A stretch of 64,000 nucleotides of DNA from Clostridia bacterium. GTDB lineage: Bacteria > Bacillota > Clostridia > Lachnospirales > Lachnospiraceae. The notes beneath the pieces were generated by a model. It was not told the DNA's origin. It did no database searches and saw only the letters and a program-made list of their open reading frames with translations. The first letter of the stretch is position 1. Every line of letters starts with the position of its first letter. The position numbers and the translations under genes were made by a program. Below, piece after piece: positions 1 through 9,924 of the stretch. The stretch covers positions 62,001-126,000 of the forward strand of contig CAJTEN010000016.1 of NCBI GenBank assembly GCA_910575245.1, read 5' to 3'.

Positions 1-1
1 T

Positions 2-3000
2 CTGAAGACCCTGCCTCAGAATACGTTTGAGGGGTGCAGCAGCCTGGAAGCGGCGGAGTTCGGCATGCATCTTGAGAAGATTGGGGATTGGGCGTTTAGC
101 GGCTGCAGCAGCCTGCGGGGTACAGCGATGCCCGCATCTTTAAAAACGATTGGTACCGGCGCATTTTCAGGCTGTTCCGGGCTGGAAGAGGCGAGCCTGA
201 ACGATGGGCTTGGGACGATCGGGGCAGTGGCTTTCGATGGCGCGGCGTTCGGTAAGAAGGAACTGTCGGGCGCCGTTACAGGAGGAGCCCTGACGATACC
301 GGGCAGCGTGACAAGTATAGGCGGCGCGGCGTTCAGAGGCAGCGCATACCTTGAGACAGTGGTATTTGAAAGCGGGACGGCGGAGTTAATCATGAGCAGC
401 TCCTATGATTATTCGAACAGCAACGGCGCATTCAAGAACTGTAAGTCCTTAAAGCAGGTGATCCTGCCGGATCAGCTTAAGACCCTGCCGCAGAATACAT
501 TTGATGGCTGTTCCGCATTGGAAGAAATAGAGTTTGGCATTTATCTGGAGAGCATAGGGAACAAGGCGTTTGCCAACTGCAGCAGCCTGCAGTGGGTATA
601 TCTTCCGGAGTCCTTGAAAACTATCGAAGCGGAAGCGTTTTCGAATTGTGGAGCATTGGAAGCGTTATATATCCCGAAGACAGTCACGACGATCCGTGAC
701 AATATCCTTAACCTGAAGAACTCACCGAAAGCAGTGATCTACGGCGTTCGCGGTTCGGAGGCGGAGAACTATGCAAATAAGAATAATATTCCATTCCGTG
801 AGGAAGGGGAGTTGGAGCGGTCCGTAACGGGAATCTCTTTAAACCGCAGTAAGATCACGGTGGCGGGAGAAGAAGCCCTCAAATCGACGGTCTTGCTGAG
901 AGCAACAGTACGGCCGAGTACGGCGCAGAATAAGAGGGTTGACTTTACTTCTGATAACGGAGACGTTGTGACCGTAGACGCGCAGGGTAAAGTTACGATA
1001 AAGGGTTATGGCAAGGCAAATGTTACGGCGACTGCCAGGGATGACAGCAACGGGAGAAAAACAGCGACTTGTGAGATCAATGTATTAAGACGGTGGACCG
1101 AAGAGGAAAAAGAATCGATCCGCCAGCAGCTGCAGGACTCCAATGCCGCAAAATTGACGGTGGTGACAAATATATGTGAGACAGTAAAGGATATTTCTCT
1201 GGATTGCCCGGCCGAGTTGGGTCTGAAGTCGGCAGAATGGCGTCTTCCCTATTCGGTATCTACAGGGGAGGAGACTTACGATGTGATCGTGGAGAAAGAA
1301 GGCTATGAGAAAGCCGTGGTCAGCGGTATCACGATAACAGGAATAACCGTGGAGGGAATATCCGTATCGGGTGCGAATAAGCTGCAGAACGGTAAGAGCA
1401 CAGTTTTATCCGCAGAAGTACAGACGGCCGGCGGAGAACTTCCGGAAGGCCTCTATGAGATGAAGTGGGAGACCCCTGCGAATTCCGGCGTAAGCCTGAC
1501 GGAGGATCCGGGGCAGAACACGGTAACCGTGAGGGGAAATGCCAATAAAACGGCAACGGTCACCGGATATCTGCTCCTGAAGAAAGACGGAAAACCGGTC
1601 GACAAGAATAACAATGCCCTGAAAAACAGGCAGTGGTTCAGTGCATCCACGAAGATCACTGTGACGGGCGATGCGGTTGCAGACAGGATTGAGATTGAAG
1701 CTGTTGACCGGAATGGGCAGAAGGTAGAACTCGCTTCCATGAGGGAACTGACGAATATAACGGAGCCAGTGGAATATCAATTGTCTGCGAAGGTTTATTC
1801 AGGAGAAGATCCACTGTCAAATCCTGTCCTGCAGTGGAAGTCCACAAATCCGAGTGTGGCGGAAGTCAAGGCACAGGGAGATAGGGCAACACTTCGTGTC
1901 AAGGAAAAAGGCGCGGCGGTCATTTCCGTATCGGCATCGAAGAACGGTGGCTTTACGAAATCCTTCCGTGTTGTCGTGAAGGATAGCACACCGAGACTGG
2001 AGGAGACCGGCGTTACCCTGAATCTGAATCAGATACAGCCGTCGGCAGTTGTCCATATCAGTCCTTCTAACGGATATGCTATAGCGGAGGAAAGTCTTGC
2101 CGTTGTAAATGCAGACGGCAGAGAGACTGATTTCACGATCCGCCGTGTTGCAAATAAAGAAACGGAATATCAGATCGGTATCAAAGACGGCAAAAATCCG
2201 TCCGGAAAACCGAAGGTATTCCTACAGATGAAGACGGACGCCGGAGAGCAGGAGGCGCACAGGCTGCCGCTCACCATCACTATTTCCAGGCAGCTGCCGA
2301 AGGTTACTGTGACACAGGAAAATGTCTTTAACCTTTACGAAAAGGCAGCCGAAGCTCAGATAACAGTCAAAGCAGATGCGGAGATTGCGGACATTCAGTA
2401 CATACCGTCAGCCGCATCGGGGCCGAAGCTTGTTCAGAAGGAGAGTCATCCGGAAGCAGGATATTTTACGGTAACAGCGGACGGACAGACATCAGGCAAC
2501 TATAAGAAAACATCTGCCAAAGGGAAGCTTCGGATCACTTTTGCAGGCTATAAGGAAGGTGTGGACTACGATAAAGCGTTTACCGTCAAGGTGAATAAGA
2601 ACCTTCCCGCGGTCCAGGCAGTCCCGGTAAATTCGGTCCTGTATCCGGGAACCTCAGAAACGCCGGAATATCAGGAAACCGAGTTGAATAAAACGGCGAT
2701 TTCCTTCCGGCTCAAAGCGGGCCAGCAGGATATCACTGCAGAAGAAGGATGGCATATGACGCTGTCCGGCAATGCACCGGCAGGAGTAGATGTAGAACCG
2801 GGTTCAGAAGGACAGCCAATCACGGTTACCTTCGATGACAGGGCAAAGAATTCCGTTACGCTGAAATTTGTGGTCAGGAATGATAACTGGATCGACCAGA
2901 CGGGCGTGAAGGCATCCTGTACCATCAAGAAAGGAACAACGCCGGAAATAGGCTTTTCCAACAGCAAGCTGATATTAAATACGGAGTACGTCCTGGACAA

Positions 3001-3880
3001 GTACGAACCGGTGGAAACTGCCCTTTGCGTGAAGAATCATCCGGAGCGCCGTATCGTCCGCCTTCTCTCTGTTGAAGGAAAAGATGCCAAGTCCAAAGCT
3101 GTGAAGGAGGAAGGTTTTAGCTTCGAATTGAAAGAAAGTACCCTGCTGGTGGGGATCCGAAGCGTGAATCCTTTCACCGCGAAGAACGGGAAATACACGT
3201 ATCTGGTCAAAGGCATGGATGAAAGGGGCATTCCGGTGAGCGGCAGCCTGACTGTTACGGTGACTAAGACACCCGCCAAGGCGACGGTAAAACAGAGCGG
3301 CAGTATCGATCTGCTGAACCGGGAAGGGACACAGATCATCTGTAAACCGACAGTCAAGAATTACACGGATACGATCGAGAATGTCTATCTGTACGGCAGC
3401 TATGCGGCAAGCTTCTTGGCAACTTGCGAAGACGGCAGCATTGTCATAAAGGCAAAGCCGGGCAAACGGCTGAAAGTCAAGACCACGTATAAACTGTTCC
3501 TCAGGATCAGGCTGTCAAGCGGCGTCATTCTGGACAGTGAAGTAAAGGTAACTCCGAAGCAGAACAATCCCAAGCTGACGCTGAACATGCAGAAAACAGT
3601 TCTGTTTGAGGCATCTCCCGGAGAAGCCTGCGGAAGGAGTATTGTGGTGGAACCGGCGAAGGAGGGCGGCCCGGAGATCTCCGGGGTCGAACTGACGAAC
3701 GGCGGGGATACGTTCGATTATATAGATGAGCAGGACGGAAGAGGAACCTTGTACGTTCTGGATACGGCATCCCAGAAGGTGAATAAGACCTATAAACTCA
3801 AGCTGGCAGTCAGATTCAAGGACGGAGCGGTGAATGCAGCACCTGTCTATGTGACAGTATCTGTCAATTACAGAAAGTAA
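2..3880 (+). CDS. BspA-like leucine-rich-repeat surface protein, 5' end outside window
   Basis: The reading frame is already open at base 2, so the N-terminus (and any signal peptide) lies upstream; 1292 residues are visible. The first ~240 residues are repeats of the BspA/LRR_5 type, with recurring words such as AFSGCSSL, TIGTGAFSGCSGL and SLKTIEAEAFSNCGALE. A bacterial Ig-like (Big_2) stretch follows at ~250-360 (SVTGISLNRSKITVAG and a later VTIKGYGKANVTATARD). The remainder is beta-rich, with further Ig-like segments. BspA-family proteins are usually secreted adhesins or binding proteins. The C-terminus ends in VSVNYRK with no LPXTG motif, membrane helix or S-layer module, so retention on the cell is not explained by this end. 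A terminator follows at 4021. The family call is firm; the ligand is unknown. Confidence 0.88.
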   Translation: MKTLPQNTFEGCSSLEAAEFGMHLEKIGDWAFSGCSSLRGTAMPASLKTIGTGAFSGCSGLEEASLNDGLGTIGAVAFDGAAFGKKELSGAVTGGALTIPGSVTSIGGAAFRGSAYLETVVFESGTAELIMSSSYDYSNSNGAFKNCKSLKQVILPDQLKTLPQNTFDGCSALEEIEFGIYLESIGNKAFANCSSLQWVYLPESLKTIEAEAFSNCGALEALYIPKTVTTIRDNILNLKNSPKAVIYGVRGSEAENYANKNNIPFREEGELERSVTGISLNRSKITVAGEEALKSTVLLRATVRPSTAQNKRVDFTSDNGDVVTVDAQGKVTIKGYGKANVTATARDDSNGRKTATCEINVLRRWTEEEKESIRQQLQDSNAAKLTVVTNICETVKDISLDCPAELGLKSAEWRLPYSVSTGEETYDVIVEKEGYEKAVVSGITITGITVEGISVSGANKLQNGKSTVLSAEVQTAGGELPEGLYEMKWETPANSGVSLTEDPGQNTVTVRGNANKTATVTGYLLLKKDGKPVDKNNNALKNRQWFSASTKITVTGDAVADRIEIEAVDRNGQKVELASMRELTNITEPVEYQLSAKVYSGEDPLSNPVLQWKSTNPSVAEVKAQGDRATLRVKEKGAAVISVSASKNGGFTKSFRVVVKDSTPRLEETGVTLNLNQIQPSAVVHISPSNGYAIAEESLAVVNADGRETDFTIRRVANKETEYQIGIKDGKNPSGKPKVFLQMKTDAGEQEAHRLPLTITISRQLPKVTVTQENVFNLYEKAAEAQITVKADAEIADIQYIPSAASGPKLVQKESHPEAGYFTVTADGQTSGNYKKTSAKGKLRITFAGYKEGVDYDKAFTVKVNKNLPAVQAVPVNSVLYPGTSETPEYQETELNKTAISFRLKAGQQDITAEEGWHMTLSGNAPAGVDVEPGSEGQPITVTFDDRAKNSVTLKFVVRNDNWIDQTGVKASCTIKKGTTPEIGFSNSKLILNTEYVLDKYEPVETALCVKNHPERRIVRLLSVEGKDAKSKAVKEEGFSFELKESTLLVGIRSVNPFTAKNGKYTYLVKGMDERGIPVSGSLTVTVTKTPAKATVKQSGSIDLLNREGTQIICKPTVKNYTDTIENVYLYGSYAASFLATCEDGSIVIKAKPGKRLKVKTTYKLFLRIRLSSGVILDSEVKVTPKQNNPKLTLNMQKTVLFEASPGEACGRSIVVEPAKEGGPEISGVELTNGGDTFDYIDEQDGRGTLYVLDTASQKVNKTYKLKLAVRFKDGAVNAAPVYVTVSVNYRK

Positions 3881-4020
3881 TACAAAGTAGTATGTTATCA
3901 TATGCTTTACAGTCGAAATGCGCATAAACCGCGCATTTACGACCCGATACAGTACACATTCAAGGGGCCGATGTACTCAAATGGTGCATTGGCTCCTGTT
4001 TTTACAAAACGGTATCTTAT

Positions 4021-4055
4021 ACACCGTGATTGGTATGAATGGATCACGGTGTTTT
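4021..4055 (+). terminator. Rho-independent terminator after the surface protein
   Basis: Perfect 10-bp stem ACACCGTGAT/ATCACGGTGT (4021-4030 with 4043-4052) followed by a T-rich tail. A smaller perfect hairpin, AATGCGC/GCGCATT, lies at 3917-3937. Nothing else gene-like is seen between 3881 and 4127. Confidence 0.75.
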
Positions 4056-4127
4056 CCGTTTCCCAAAGCCGGAAAGAATTGATACTGCCATGCCGCAGGC
4101 GAATTGGAACGGGCAGATTATAAAGAG

Positions 4128-4157
4128 TTGACAAATCTATAAAATGGTTGCTATGAT
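4128..4157 (+). promoter_or_regulatory. Sigma-A promoter of glnA
   Basis: TTGACA at 4128-4133, an 18-base spacer, then TATGAT at 4152-4157. Transcription would start near 4164. This rules out the upstream in-frame ATG at 4144, which lies inside the promoter, and leaves a leader of about 180 nt before the glnA start at 4345. Confidence 0.75.
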
Positions 4158-4167
4158 AAGACAGAAC

Positions 4168-4312
4168 AAGGGTGTTCTTATTGCAGGAGTGCAGGATAAG
4201 AATGCCCTTTTGTATGTATCGGCTTATATGGCAGACAGAAATCCTGCACCAGGTATGCATTTTCATGCAGACAGCGGCGGACCGCATCGGAGCCGGAACT
4301 GCATGAAAACGC
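4168..4312 (+). promoter_or_regulatory. Structured glnA leader with two long hairpins
   Basis: Hairpin 1 has 14-bp arms at 4168-4181 and 4196-4209 with two G-U pairs. Its 3' arm runs into TTTT, so it could end transcription close to the start site. Hairpin 2 has 14-base arms at 4257-4270 and 4299-4312 with one mismatch, and encloses small GC-rich hairpins. A weaker stem, GCAG/CTGC, lies at 4231-4246. The gene after glnA encodes an ANTAR protein, a class that binds paired hairpins to prevent termination, so the leader is a natural target. I could not identify the canonical paired hexaloops (A1, G4) with confidence. Confidence 0.5.
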
Positions 4313-4344
4313 GGCAGAATGATCAGAGAGAAAGGACAGAGCGT

Positions 4345-5679
4345 ATGAGGAAGCATTATACAAGAGAAGATATCATCCAACGGGTTGAAGATGAGGATGT
4401 GGAATTCATCCGGCTTCAGTTTACGGATATCTTCGGCAATCTGAAGAATATGGCGATCACGGCCAGCCAGCTTAAGAAAGCGCTGGATAATGAGTGTATG
4501 TTTGACGGTTCTTCGATCGAGGGATTTGCGAGGATCGAAGAGTCCGACATGTATCTGTATCCGGATCTGGACACATGGGAGATCTTTCCCTGGCGTCCCC
4601 AGCAGGGTAAGGTGGCACGTCTGATCTGTGATGTATATCGCCCCAACGGACAGCCCTTTGAGGGAGATCCTCGGTATATTTTGAAAAGGGCGCTGAAGAA
4701 GGTGGAGGATCTTGGCTATACCTTTGAGGTAGGGCCGGAGTGTGAATTTTTCCTCTTTAATACGGATGAAAATGCGATGCCGACTACGATCACCCATGAG
4801 AAAGCCGGTTACTTCGACTTGGGACCTATGGATTTCGGCGAGAACGCAAGGAGAGATATGGTGCTTACTCTGGAGGAGATGGGGTTCGAGATCGAAGCAT
4901 CCCATCATGAGGTGGCTCCTGCCCAGCACGAGATTGATTTCCGCTATGACGAGGCGCTTGCCACGGCGGACAATATCATGACTTTTAAGCTGGCAGTCAA
5001 GACAATCGCCCGCAGACACGGGCTTCATGCAACCTTTATGCCTAAGCCCAAGTTCGGGGTGAACGGTTCCGGCATGCACATCAATATGTCATTATCCAGG
5101 GGCGGAAGGAATATATTTGCAGACGAAAGGGATCCGCTGGGATTGAGCCGGGAGGCATATTATTTCATCGGGGGCATCATGAAGCATATGAAAGGCATGA
5201 CGGCGATCACGAATCCGTTGGTCAATTCTTACAAGAGGCTTGTTCCGGGATATGAGGCACCGGTATATATCGCATGGAGCGCGACCAACAGAAGCCCGCT
5301 GATCCGCATTCCTGCTACCCGTGGCAATGGTACCAGGATTGAACTTCGCTGCCCCGACCCGTCAGCAAATCCGTATCTGGCGCTGGCGGTATGTCTCCGT
5401 GCCGGATTGGACGGCATCGTGAATCACATTATGCCGCCGGACAGCGTGGACTGTAATATATTCCGGATGACGGAGGAGCAGAAGAAATCCTGCGGGATCG
5501 AGGAGATTCCGGGGACTTTGATTGAGGCAATTTACAGTATGGAGGCGGATGATTTCATCAGGGATGTATTGGGAGACCATGTTTACCGTAAATATATCGA
5601 AGCCAAGAAGGACGAGTGGTATCGCTACCGTATGCAGGTCACTGACTGGGAGGTGGGCGAGTATCTGAATAACGTGTAG
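4345..5679 (+). CDS. glnA: Glutamine synthetase type I
   Basis: Makes glutamine from glutamate, ammonia and ATP in the cytoplasm. The 444-residue product has the size of the Gram-positive GSI-alpha form. Visible family blocks are DGSSI near residue 54 and GPECEFFLF. Further on come [11 protein letters not shown] and the ATP/glutamate-binding stretch [14 protein letters not shown]. The chosen ATG follows AGAAAGGA and lies downstream of the promoter; a longer in-frame reading from 4144 would begin inside the promoter. The next gene, 48 bases on, encodes an ANTAR antiterminator, pointing to nitrogen control through RNA structure in the leader. Confidence 0.96.
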   Translation: MRKHYTREDIIQRVEDEDVEFIRLQFTDIFGNLKNMAITASQLKKALDNECMFDGSSIEGFARIEESDMYLYPDLDTWEIFPWRPQQGKVARLICDVYRPNGQPFEGDPRYILKRALKKVEDLGYTFEVGPECEFFLFNTDENAMPTTITHEKAGYFDLGPMDFGENARRDMVLTLEEMGFEIEASHHEVAPAQHEIDFRYDEALATADNIMTFKLAVKTIARRHGLHATFMPKPKFGVNGSGMHINMSLSRGGRNIFADERDPLGLSREAYYFIGGIMKHMKGMTAITNPLVNSYKRLVPGYEAPVYIAWSATNRSPLIRIPATRGNGTRIELRCPDPSANPYLALAVCLRAGLDGIVNHIMPPDSVDCNIFRMTEEQKKSCGIEEIPGTLIEAIYSMEADDFIRDVLGDHVYRKYIEAKKDEWYRYRMQVTDWEVGEYLNNV

Positions 5680-5727
5680 GCTTTCGGCGCCGGACAGTAG
5701 AAGAAGAGACAGGAAGGAGGTGGGCGA

Positions 5728-6276
5728 GTGATCAATATTATTGTGGTTTTGCCGAAAATAGAAGACGCCAGGGGAATCCGCAGTGTGTTGATGAAAAACG
5801 GCATTCCGGTGTTGGCGGTATGCTCTACGGGTGCACAGGCTTTGAATCATCTCCGTGATTTAAGTGACGGTATTGTCATATGCGGATATAAGATGACGGA
5901 TATGATTTACATGGAACTGCGGGATTGTCTGCCGCAGGGATTCGACATGCTGCTTCTGGCATCCAGGGCTGTGTTAAACGACTGCCTTGACAATGATATT
6001 ATGTGTCTTGCCATGCCTCTTAAAGTACATGACCTGGTCAATACCGTAGATCTTATGTGCCAGACAATCACACGCAGAAGGCGTAAAGCAAAAGCGAAGC
6101 TAAAGGGGCGCAGGCCGGAGGAAGAGGCGCTCATCAGACAGGCCAAGGAGGTTCTGATTGCCAGGAACAATATGACAGAGCAGGAGGCCTACCGTTATAT
6201 CCAGAAATGCAGCATGGACAGCAGTACCAATATGGTGGAAACGGCGCAGATGGTATTGACGATGATGCGGAATTAA
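5728..6276 (+). CDS. ANTAR-domain RNA-binding antiterminator with degenerate receiver
   Basis: A 182-residue protein of the AmiR/NasT type. Residues ~1-115 are receiver-like; residues ~125-182 form the ANTAR module, with the typical pattern of helices, EALIRQAKEVLIARNNMTEQEAYRYI being representative only in outline. In the receiver half the strand that normally ends in the phosphorylated Asp reads IVICGYKM, so the Asp is absent; control by phosphorylation is therefore unlikely (inference). The start is GTG at 5728, 7 bases after a strong GGAAGGAGG site. It directly follows glnA, so the likely target is the glnA leader and perhaps other nitrogen genes. Known ANTAR proteins bind two tandem hairpins and block a terminator. 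Confidence 0.85.
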   Translation: MINIIVVLPKIEDARGIRSVLMKNGIPVLAVCSTGAQALNHLRDLSDGIVICGYKMTDMIYMELRDCLPQGFDMLLLASRAVLNDCLDNDIMCLAMPLKVHDLVNTVDLMCQTITRRRRKAKAKLKGRRPEEEALIRQAKEVLIARNNMTEQEAYRYIQKCSMDSSTNMVETAQMVLTMMRN

Positions 6277-6296
6277 AAAAGGACAGGGTGATACAT

Positions 6297-6336
6297 AGAG
6301 CACATTTTACGCAGCATAATGCAGTAAATGTGCTCT
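6297..6336 (+). terminator. Hairpin after the glnA-ANTAR unit
   Basis: 11-bp perfect arms AGAGCACATTT (6297-6307) and AAATGTGCTCT (6326-6336). No run of T follows, so termination efficiency is uncertain. Confidence 0.4.
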
Positions 6337-6402
6337 GATTGTTATCCGGTTGTGGTAATTTATAGATAGCGGAATCGGAATAGCGAAAGGGGTGCGGATA
6401 AC

Positions 6403-7269
6403 ATGAAGTTTACGAAAATGCATGGCTGTGGAAATGATTATATCTATATCAACGGATTTACGGAAAGGATAGGACAGGAAAAGAAACCGGAACTGGTACG
6501 GTGTATCAGCGACAGACATTTCGGCATCGGAGGAGACGGGGCAATCTTTATCAATCCATCGACGGAGGCGGACTTTGAGATGGAGATGTACAATGCAGAC
6601 GGAAGCCGGGCCCAGATGTGCGGCAACGGTATCCGGTGTGTGGCAAAATATGTTTATGATAAAGGACTGACCAATAAAACCGATATAAGTGTCATAAGCT
6701 GTGGGCAGATCAAATATCTGCAGCTTTCTTTGAAAGACGGCAAAGTCAATATGGTCCGGGTTAATATGGGGGCTCCGGAGCTTGTGGCTGAGCGTATTCC
6801 GGTGCTTTTGGAAGAGGGCGGCAAGGTCGGAAAGAAGGATAAAAATGACAGATGTGTCATTGGCAGGCCGATCACCGTGCAAGGGACAGTATACAAAATG
6901 ACATGTGTATCAATGGGAAATCCGCATGCTGTTGTTTTCCTTGACAATGTGGCGGACCTGAAAATCCAGGAGATCGGTCCGTATTTCGAGAATCACAAGT
7001 GCTTTCCGCAGAGAATCAATACGGAGTTTGTCAGGGTTTTGGACAGACATACGGTGGAGATGCGTGTCTGGGAACGCGGTACGGGTGAGACGCTTGCCTG
7101 CGGCACAGGGTGTTGTGCTGCGGTAGTTGCCTGTGTTTTAAATGGTTTGACGTTTGACACGGTTACTGTTAAACTGTTAGGTGGTGAGATTGAGATCACA
7201 TGGGACAGGGAGAATAATCTGGTCTATATGACCGGGCCGGCGGAAACGGTTTTTGAGGGTGAGTGCTGA
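6403..7269 (+). CDS. dapF: Diaminopimelate epimerase
   Basis: Converts LL-diaminopimelate to meso-diaminopimelate for lysine and peptidoglycan. The 288-residue protein has the usual two-lobed plan. The paired catalytic cysteines sit in MCGNGIRC (Cys73) and ACGTGCCA (Cys233), and the N-terminal MKFTKMHGCGNDY is typical. The ATG follows GAAAGGGGTG. It is next to dapL, which supplies its substrate, so two successive steps of the pathway are adjacent. Confidence 0.96.
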   Translation: MKFTKMHGCGNDYIYINGFTERIGQEKKPELVRCISDRHFGIGGDGAIFINPSTEADFEMEMYNADGSRAQMCGNGIRCVAKYVYDKGLTNKTDISVISCGQIKYLQLSLKDGKVNMVRVNMGAPELVAERIPVLLEEGGKVGKKDKNDRCVIGRPITVQGTVYKMTCVSMGNPHAVVFLDNVADLKIQEIGPYFENHKCFPQRINTEFVRVLDRHTVEMRVWERGTGETLACGTGCCAAVVACVLNGLTFDTVTVKLLGGEIEITWDRENNLVYMTGPAETVFEGEC

Positions 7270-7379
7270 GAAGGACGGCAATATTTTCAAGGTATACCAG
7301 GACCGGTTTCGTAACGGGAAGGGCTAAGTTCCGGTGATGGTTTAAACAGGAAGCAGCAGTGAAGAACAGGGAGGACGAT

Positions 7380-8600
7380 ATGGTTAAAGTAAATGACAAT
7401 TATTTAAAATTGCCCGGAAGTTATCTGTTTTCAACGATCGGCAAGAAGGTGAATGCCTATATGGCAGCGAATCCGGATAAGAAGGTTATCAGACTGGGGA
7501 TCGGTGATGTGACGCAGCCTCTTTCGCCGGCGGTCATAAGCGCTCTGCACGGTGCGGTGGATGAGATGGCGGATGCGAAGACGTTTCGCGGATATGCGCC
7601 GGATTTGGGATATGAGTTCTTAAGGAATGCAATAGCGGACAATGATTACAAGGCAAGAGGATGCCAGATAGAGGCGGATGAGATTTTCGTGTCGGACGGC
7701 GCAAAATGTGATTCCGGCAACATTCAGGAGATTTTTGCGCTGGACAACAGGATCGCAGTCTGTGATCCCGTATATCCGGTGTATGTGGACACCAATGTGA
7801 TGGCGGGCAGAACAGGTACCTACGATGCCGATACGGGCAACTGGAGTGATGTGATCTATATGCCCTGCACGGCAGAGAACAATTTTGCACCGGAATTACC
7901 GAAGGAAGTACCGGACCTGATTTATCTGTGCTTCCCCAATAACCCTACGGGTTCCACAATCAACAAGGCACAGCTGCAGGACTGGGTTGACTATGCCAAT
8001 AAGAACGGCTCCGTCATTATTTATGATGCGGCTTATGAGGCATATATCTCAGAAGACGATGTACCGCATACGGTTTATGAGTGCGAAGGTGCGAGAACCT
8101 GTGCGATTGAGCTTCGGTCCTTCTCCAAGAATGCAGGATTTACCGGCGTGCGTCTGGGCTTTACGGTTGTCCCGAAGGAACTGAAGGCCGGGGATGTGGC
8201 CTTGCATGCCCTGTGGGCAAGACGCCATGTCACCAAGTATAACGGCGCGCCCTACATTATCCAGAGAGCCGGAGAGGCGGTATACAGCGAGGCCGGCAAG
8301 AAGGAGACGAAAGCACTGGTTAGCTATTACATGAAGAATGCGGCTTATATTTTGGATGGGCTGAAATCTGCGGGATTTAGCGTATCCGGCGGTGTGAATG
8401 CGCCCTATATCTGGCTGAAAGCGCCGAATAATATGACCAGCTGGGAGTTTTTTGATTATCTGCTTGAGAATGCCAATGTGGTAGGTACGCCCGGCTCGGG
8501 ATTCGGCCCCAGCGGAGAGACCTTCTTCCGCCTGACTGCATTTGGAAGCTATGAGAATACGGTGGAGGCGGTTGACCGGATTAAGAAGCTTTCGGTTTAA
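7380..8600 (+). CDS. dapL: LL-diaminopimelate aminotransferase
   Basis: A PLP enzyme that makes LL-diaminopimelate from tetrahydrodipicolinate and glutamate in one step, bypassing the succinyl or acetyl branches. The product of 406 residues matches the family (~405-410). The PLP lysine is Lys250 in [12 protein letters not shown], and FPNNPTGS lies upstream of it. I chose the ATG at 7380 after GGGAGG; a GTG at 7359 is in frame but has no good ribosome site and adds residues the family lacks. It lies 110 bases after dapF. Confidence 0.94.
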   Translation: MVKVNDNYLKLPGSYLFSTIGKKVNAYMAANPDKKVIRLGIGDVTQPLSPAVISALHGAVDEMADAKTFRGYAPDLGYEFLRNAIADNDYKARGCQIEADEIFVSDGAKCDSGNIQEIFALDNRIAVCDPVYPVYVDTNVMAGRTGTYDADTGNWSDVIYMPCTAENNFAPELPKEVPDLIYLCFPNNPTGSTINKAQLQDWVDYANKNGSVIIYDAAYEAYISEDDVPHTVYECEGARTCAIELRSFSKNAGFTGVRLGFTVVPKELKAGDVALHALWARRHVTKYNGAPYIIQRAGEAVYSEAGKKETKALVSYYMKNAAYILDGLKSAGFSVSGGVNAPYIWLKAPNNMTSWEFFDYLLENANVVGTPGSGFGPSGETFFRLTAFGSYENTVEAVDRIKKLSV

Positions 8601-8688
8601 GCTGAGATGACAGGGGAAGTGGCTGAACCGACAGGGTTTGGTGCTTTGTAACGGATAGAGCTGTGACAATGAGAAAGGAAACGGGCAG

Positions 8689-9327
8689 ATGGATCTCTAT
8701 TTACTCCGGCATGGAGAGACGGATTGGAACAAGGCGGGCCTTCTGCAGGGGCATACGGACATTCCCCTGAATGAAAACGGAAGAAAGCAGATGCGTGAAA
8801 CGGCACGGAAGCTGGGTGACTTAGGGGTGAAAATGGATGTGATTCTGTCCAGTCCGCTGCACAGAGCCCGCGAGAGTGCTGAGATTGCCGCAGGCAGGCT
8901 GGGATACCCGATAGAGGATATCATCCTGGAACCGATGCTGACCGAGCGCGGATTCGGTGCGGGAGAGGGCCTGACGATGGCAGAGAGAGAGTTGAAGTTC
9001 CCAAATCATGACTATCCCGGCATGGAATGTCAGACAGAGCTGATCCGGAGGGCAGGGGAGGCGTTTGCAAAGATCGTGGATACTTGTCCTGATGCGGAGA
9101 ATATCCTTCTGGTGGCTCACGGGGCTGTCCTGTTTGCGTTGTTGGAGGCGGTGTCGGCGGAGAGAATCGTCGATGAGGACACGGCGGCTGCATTGACGCA
9201 GGGAAGTATTTACAGAATCCGATATACGGACGGCAGAACCGGATTTGCGAAATATGATGAGGATAGCGCAATGTTTCTCGAGGCCGATACGGCGATGGTC
9301 GCCCGGTCAGTGAGGATTTATATGTAA
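8689..9327 (+). CDS. Histidine phosphatase family protein (phosphoglycerate-mutase-like)
   Basis: 212 residues. The phosphate-accepting histidine is in LRHGETDWN at the N-terminus (His8), and the second catalytic histidine is His144 in LVAHGAVLFAL. The family covers cofactor-dependent phosphoglycerate mutases and many small-molecule phosphatases, and the substrate cannot be read from sequence. The ATG follows AGAAAGGAAACGGGCAG. It is downstream of dapL in the same direction with an 88-base gap, so it may be co-transcribed. Confidence 0.85.
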   Translation: MDLYLLRHGETDWNKAGLLQGHTDIPLNENGRKQMRETARKLGDLGVKMDVILSSPLHRARESAEIAAGRLGYPIEDIILEPMLTERGFGAGEGLTMAERELKFPNHDYPGMECQTELIRRAGEAFAKIVDTCPDAENILLVAHGAVLFALLEAVSAERIVDEDTAAALTQGSIYRIRYTDGRTGFAKYDEDSAMFLEADTAMVARSVRIYM

Positions 9328-9357
9328 AAGACATAGTAAGCAAAGTTATATACCGGG

Positions 9358-9386
9358 TTGCAAAACAGGAAATATTTTGCTACAAT
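9358..9386 (+). promoter_or_regulatory. Promoter of the small membrane protein
   Basis: TTGCAA at 9358-9363, a 17-base spacer ending in an extended TGC, and TACAAT at 9381-9386. The spacing is ideal, with a predicted start near 9393. Confidence 0.7.
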
Positions 9387-9438
9387 AGAGACGCTGAAAA
9401 GCACTATATTATTTTTATGTGTGAGGAGGAGAAGTAAG

Positions 9439-9810
9439 ATGGATGAAACATATGCTGTAGCAGCAGGCATACTCATGGTGTATTGGGTGATCGTTCTTGT
9501 TATTGCGGTCGTATGCCTGGTCGGTATGTGGAAGATGTTTGTGAAGGCCGGCAAGCCGGGCTGGGGTGCGATCATCCCCTTTTACAACACGTACTGCCTG
9601 TTTGAGATGAGCTTTGGAACAGGATGGCTGTTTCTCTTGTTGTTCGTTCCGTGTGTCAACGCAGTGATTATGATCGTCATGTGGATTAAGCTGGCACAGG
9701 CATTTGGCAAGGGAGCCGCTTTCGGTGTGGGAATTCTGTTCCTTCCCTTTATTTTCCTGCCGATGCTGGGATTCGGCGATGCGCAGTTCATAGGACCGGT
9801 GAAGAAATGA
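9439..9810 (+). CDS. Small membrane protein, DUF5684-like
   Basis: 123 residues with three to four hydrophobic segments. An N-terminal helix at ~6-30 is followed by the cytosolic motif KAGKPGWGAIIPFYNTY and two further helices before the C-terminal FIGPVKK. The GWxxxIPxYN motif is typical of DUF5684/signal-peptidase-associated small proteins of Clostridia, whose role is not established. ATG 9439 follows GAGGAGGAGAAG and lies downstream of the promoter. It is transcribed alone, with hairpin 9818-9850 behind it. Confidence 0.75.
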   Translation: MDETYAVAAGILMVYWVIVLVIAVVCLVGMWKMFVKAGKPGWGAIIPFYNTYCLFEMSFGTGWLFLLLFVPCVNAVIMIVMWIKLAQAFGKGAAFGVGILFLPFIFLPMLGFGDAQFIGPVKK

Positions 9811-9817
9811 CAGATTC

Positions 9818-9850
9818 TGTAACAGGGAAGCCTTTGGCTTCCCTGTTACA
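9818..9850 (+). terminator. Strong hairpin after the small membrane protein
   Basis: 15-bp perfect arms (9818-9832 and 9836-9850) around a TTT loop, with T-rich sequence at 9863-9878. The first T run starts 13 bases after the stem, so this is not a textbook terminator. Confidence 0.55.
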
Positions 9851-9889
9851 GGCTGCCGTACCGTTTTTGTATTTTTTTGGATACAAAGG

Positions 9890-9918
9890 TTGTTTTTTGA
9901 ATTTAATTATGGTATATG
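9890..9918 (+). promoter_or_regulatory. Probable promoter of the T-box operon
   Basis: TTGTTT at 9890-9895, 17 bases, TATATG at 9913-9918. Only moderately close to consensus, but placed just before the T-box leader. Confidence 0.4.
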
Positions 9919-9924
9919 TAAATC

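Noticed and set aside
3902-4123. 73-codon frame after the surface protein
   Set aside because: It runs through a terminator and hairpins and has no ribosome site.
4144-4344. Longer glutamine synthetase start at 4144
   Set aside because: It lies between the -35 and -10 of the promoter and adds a tail unlike the family; ATG 4345 has a ribosome site.
3937-5079. Long minus-strand frame opposite glnA (380 codons)
   Set aside because: Shadow of the real gene; no start signal and Cys/His/Arg-rich composition typical of antisense frames.
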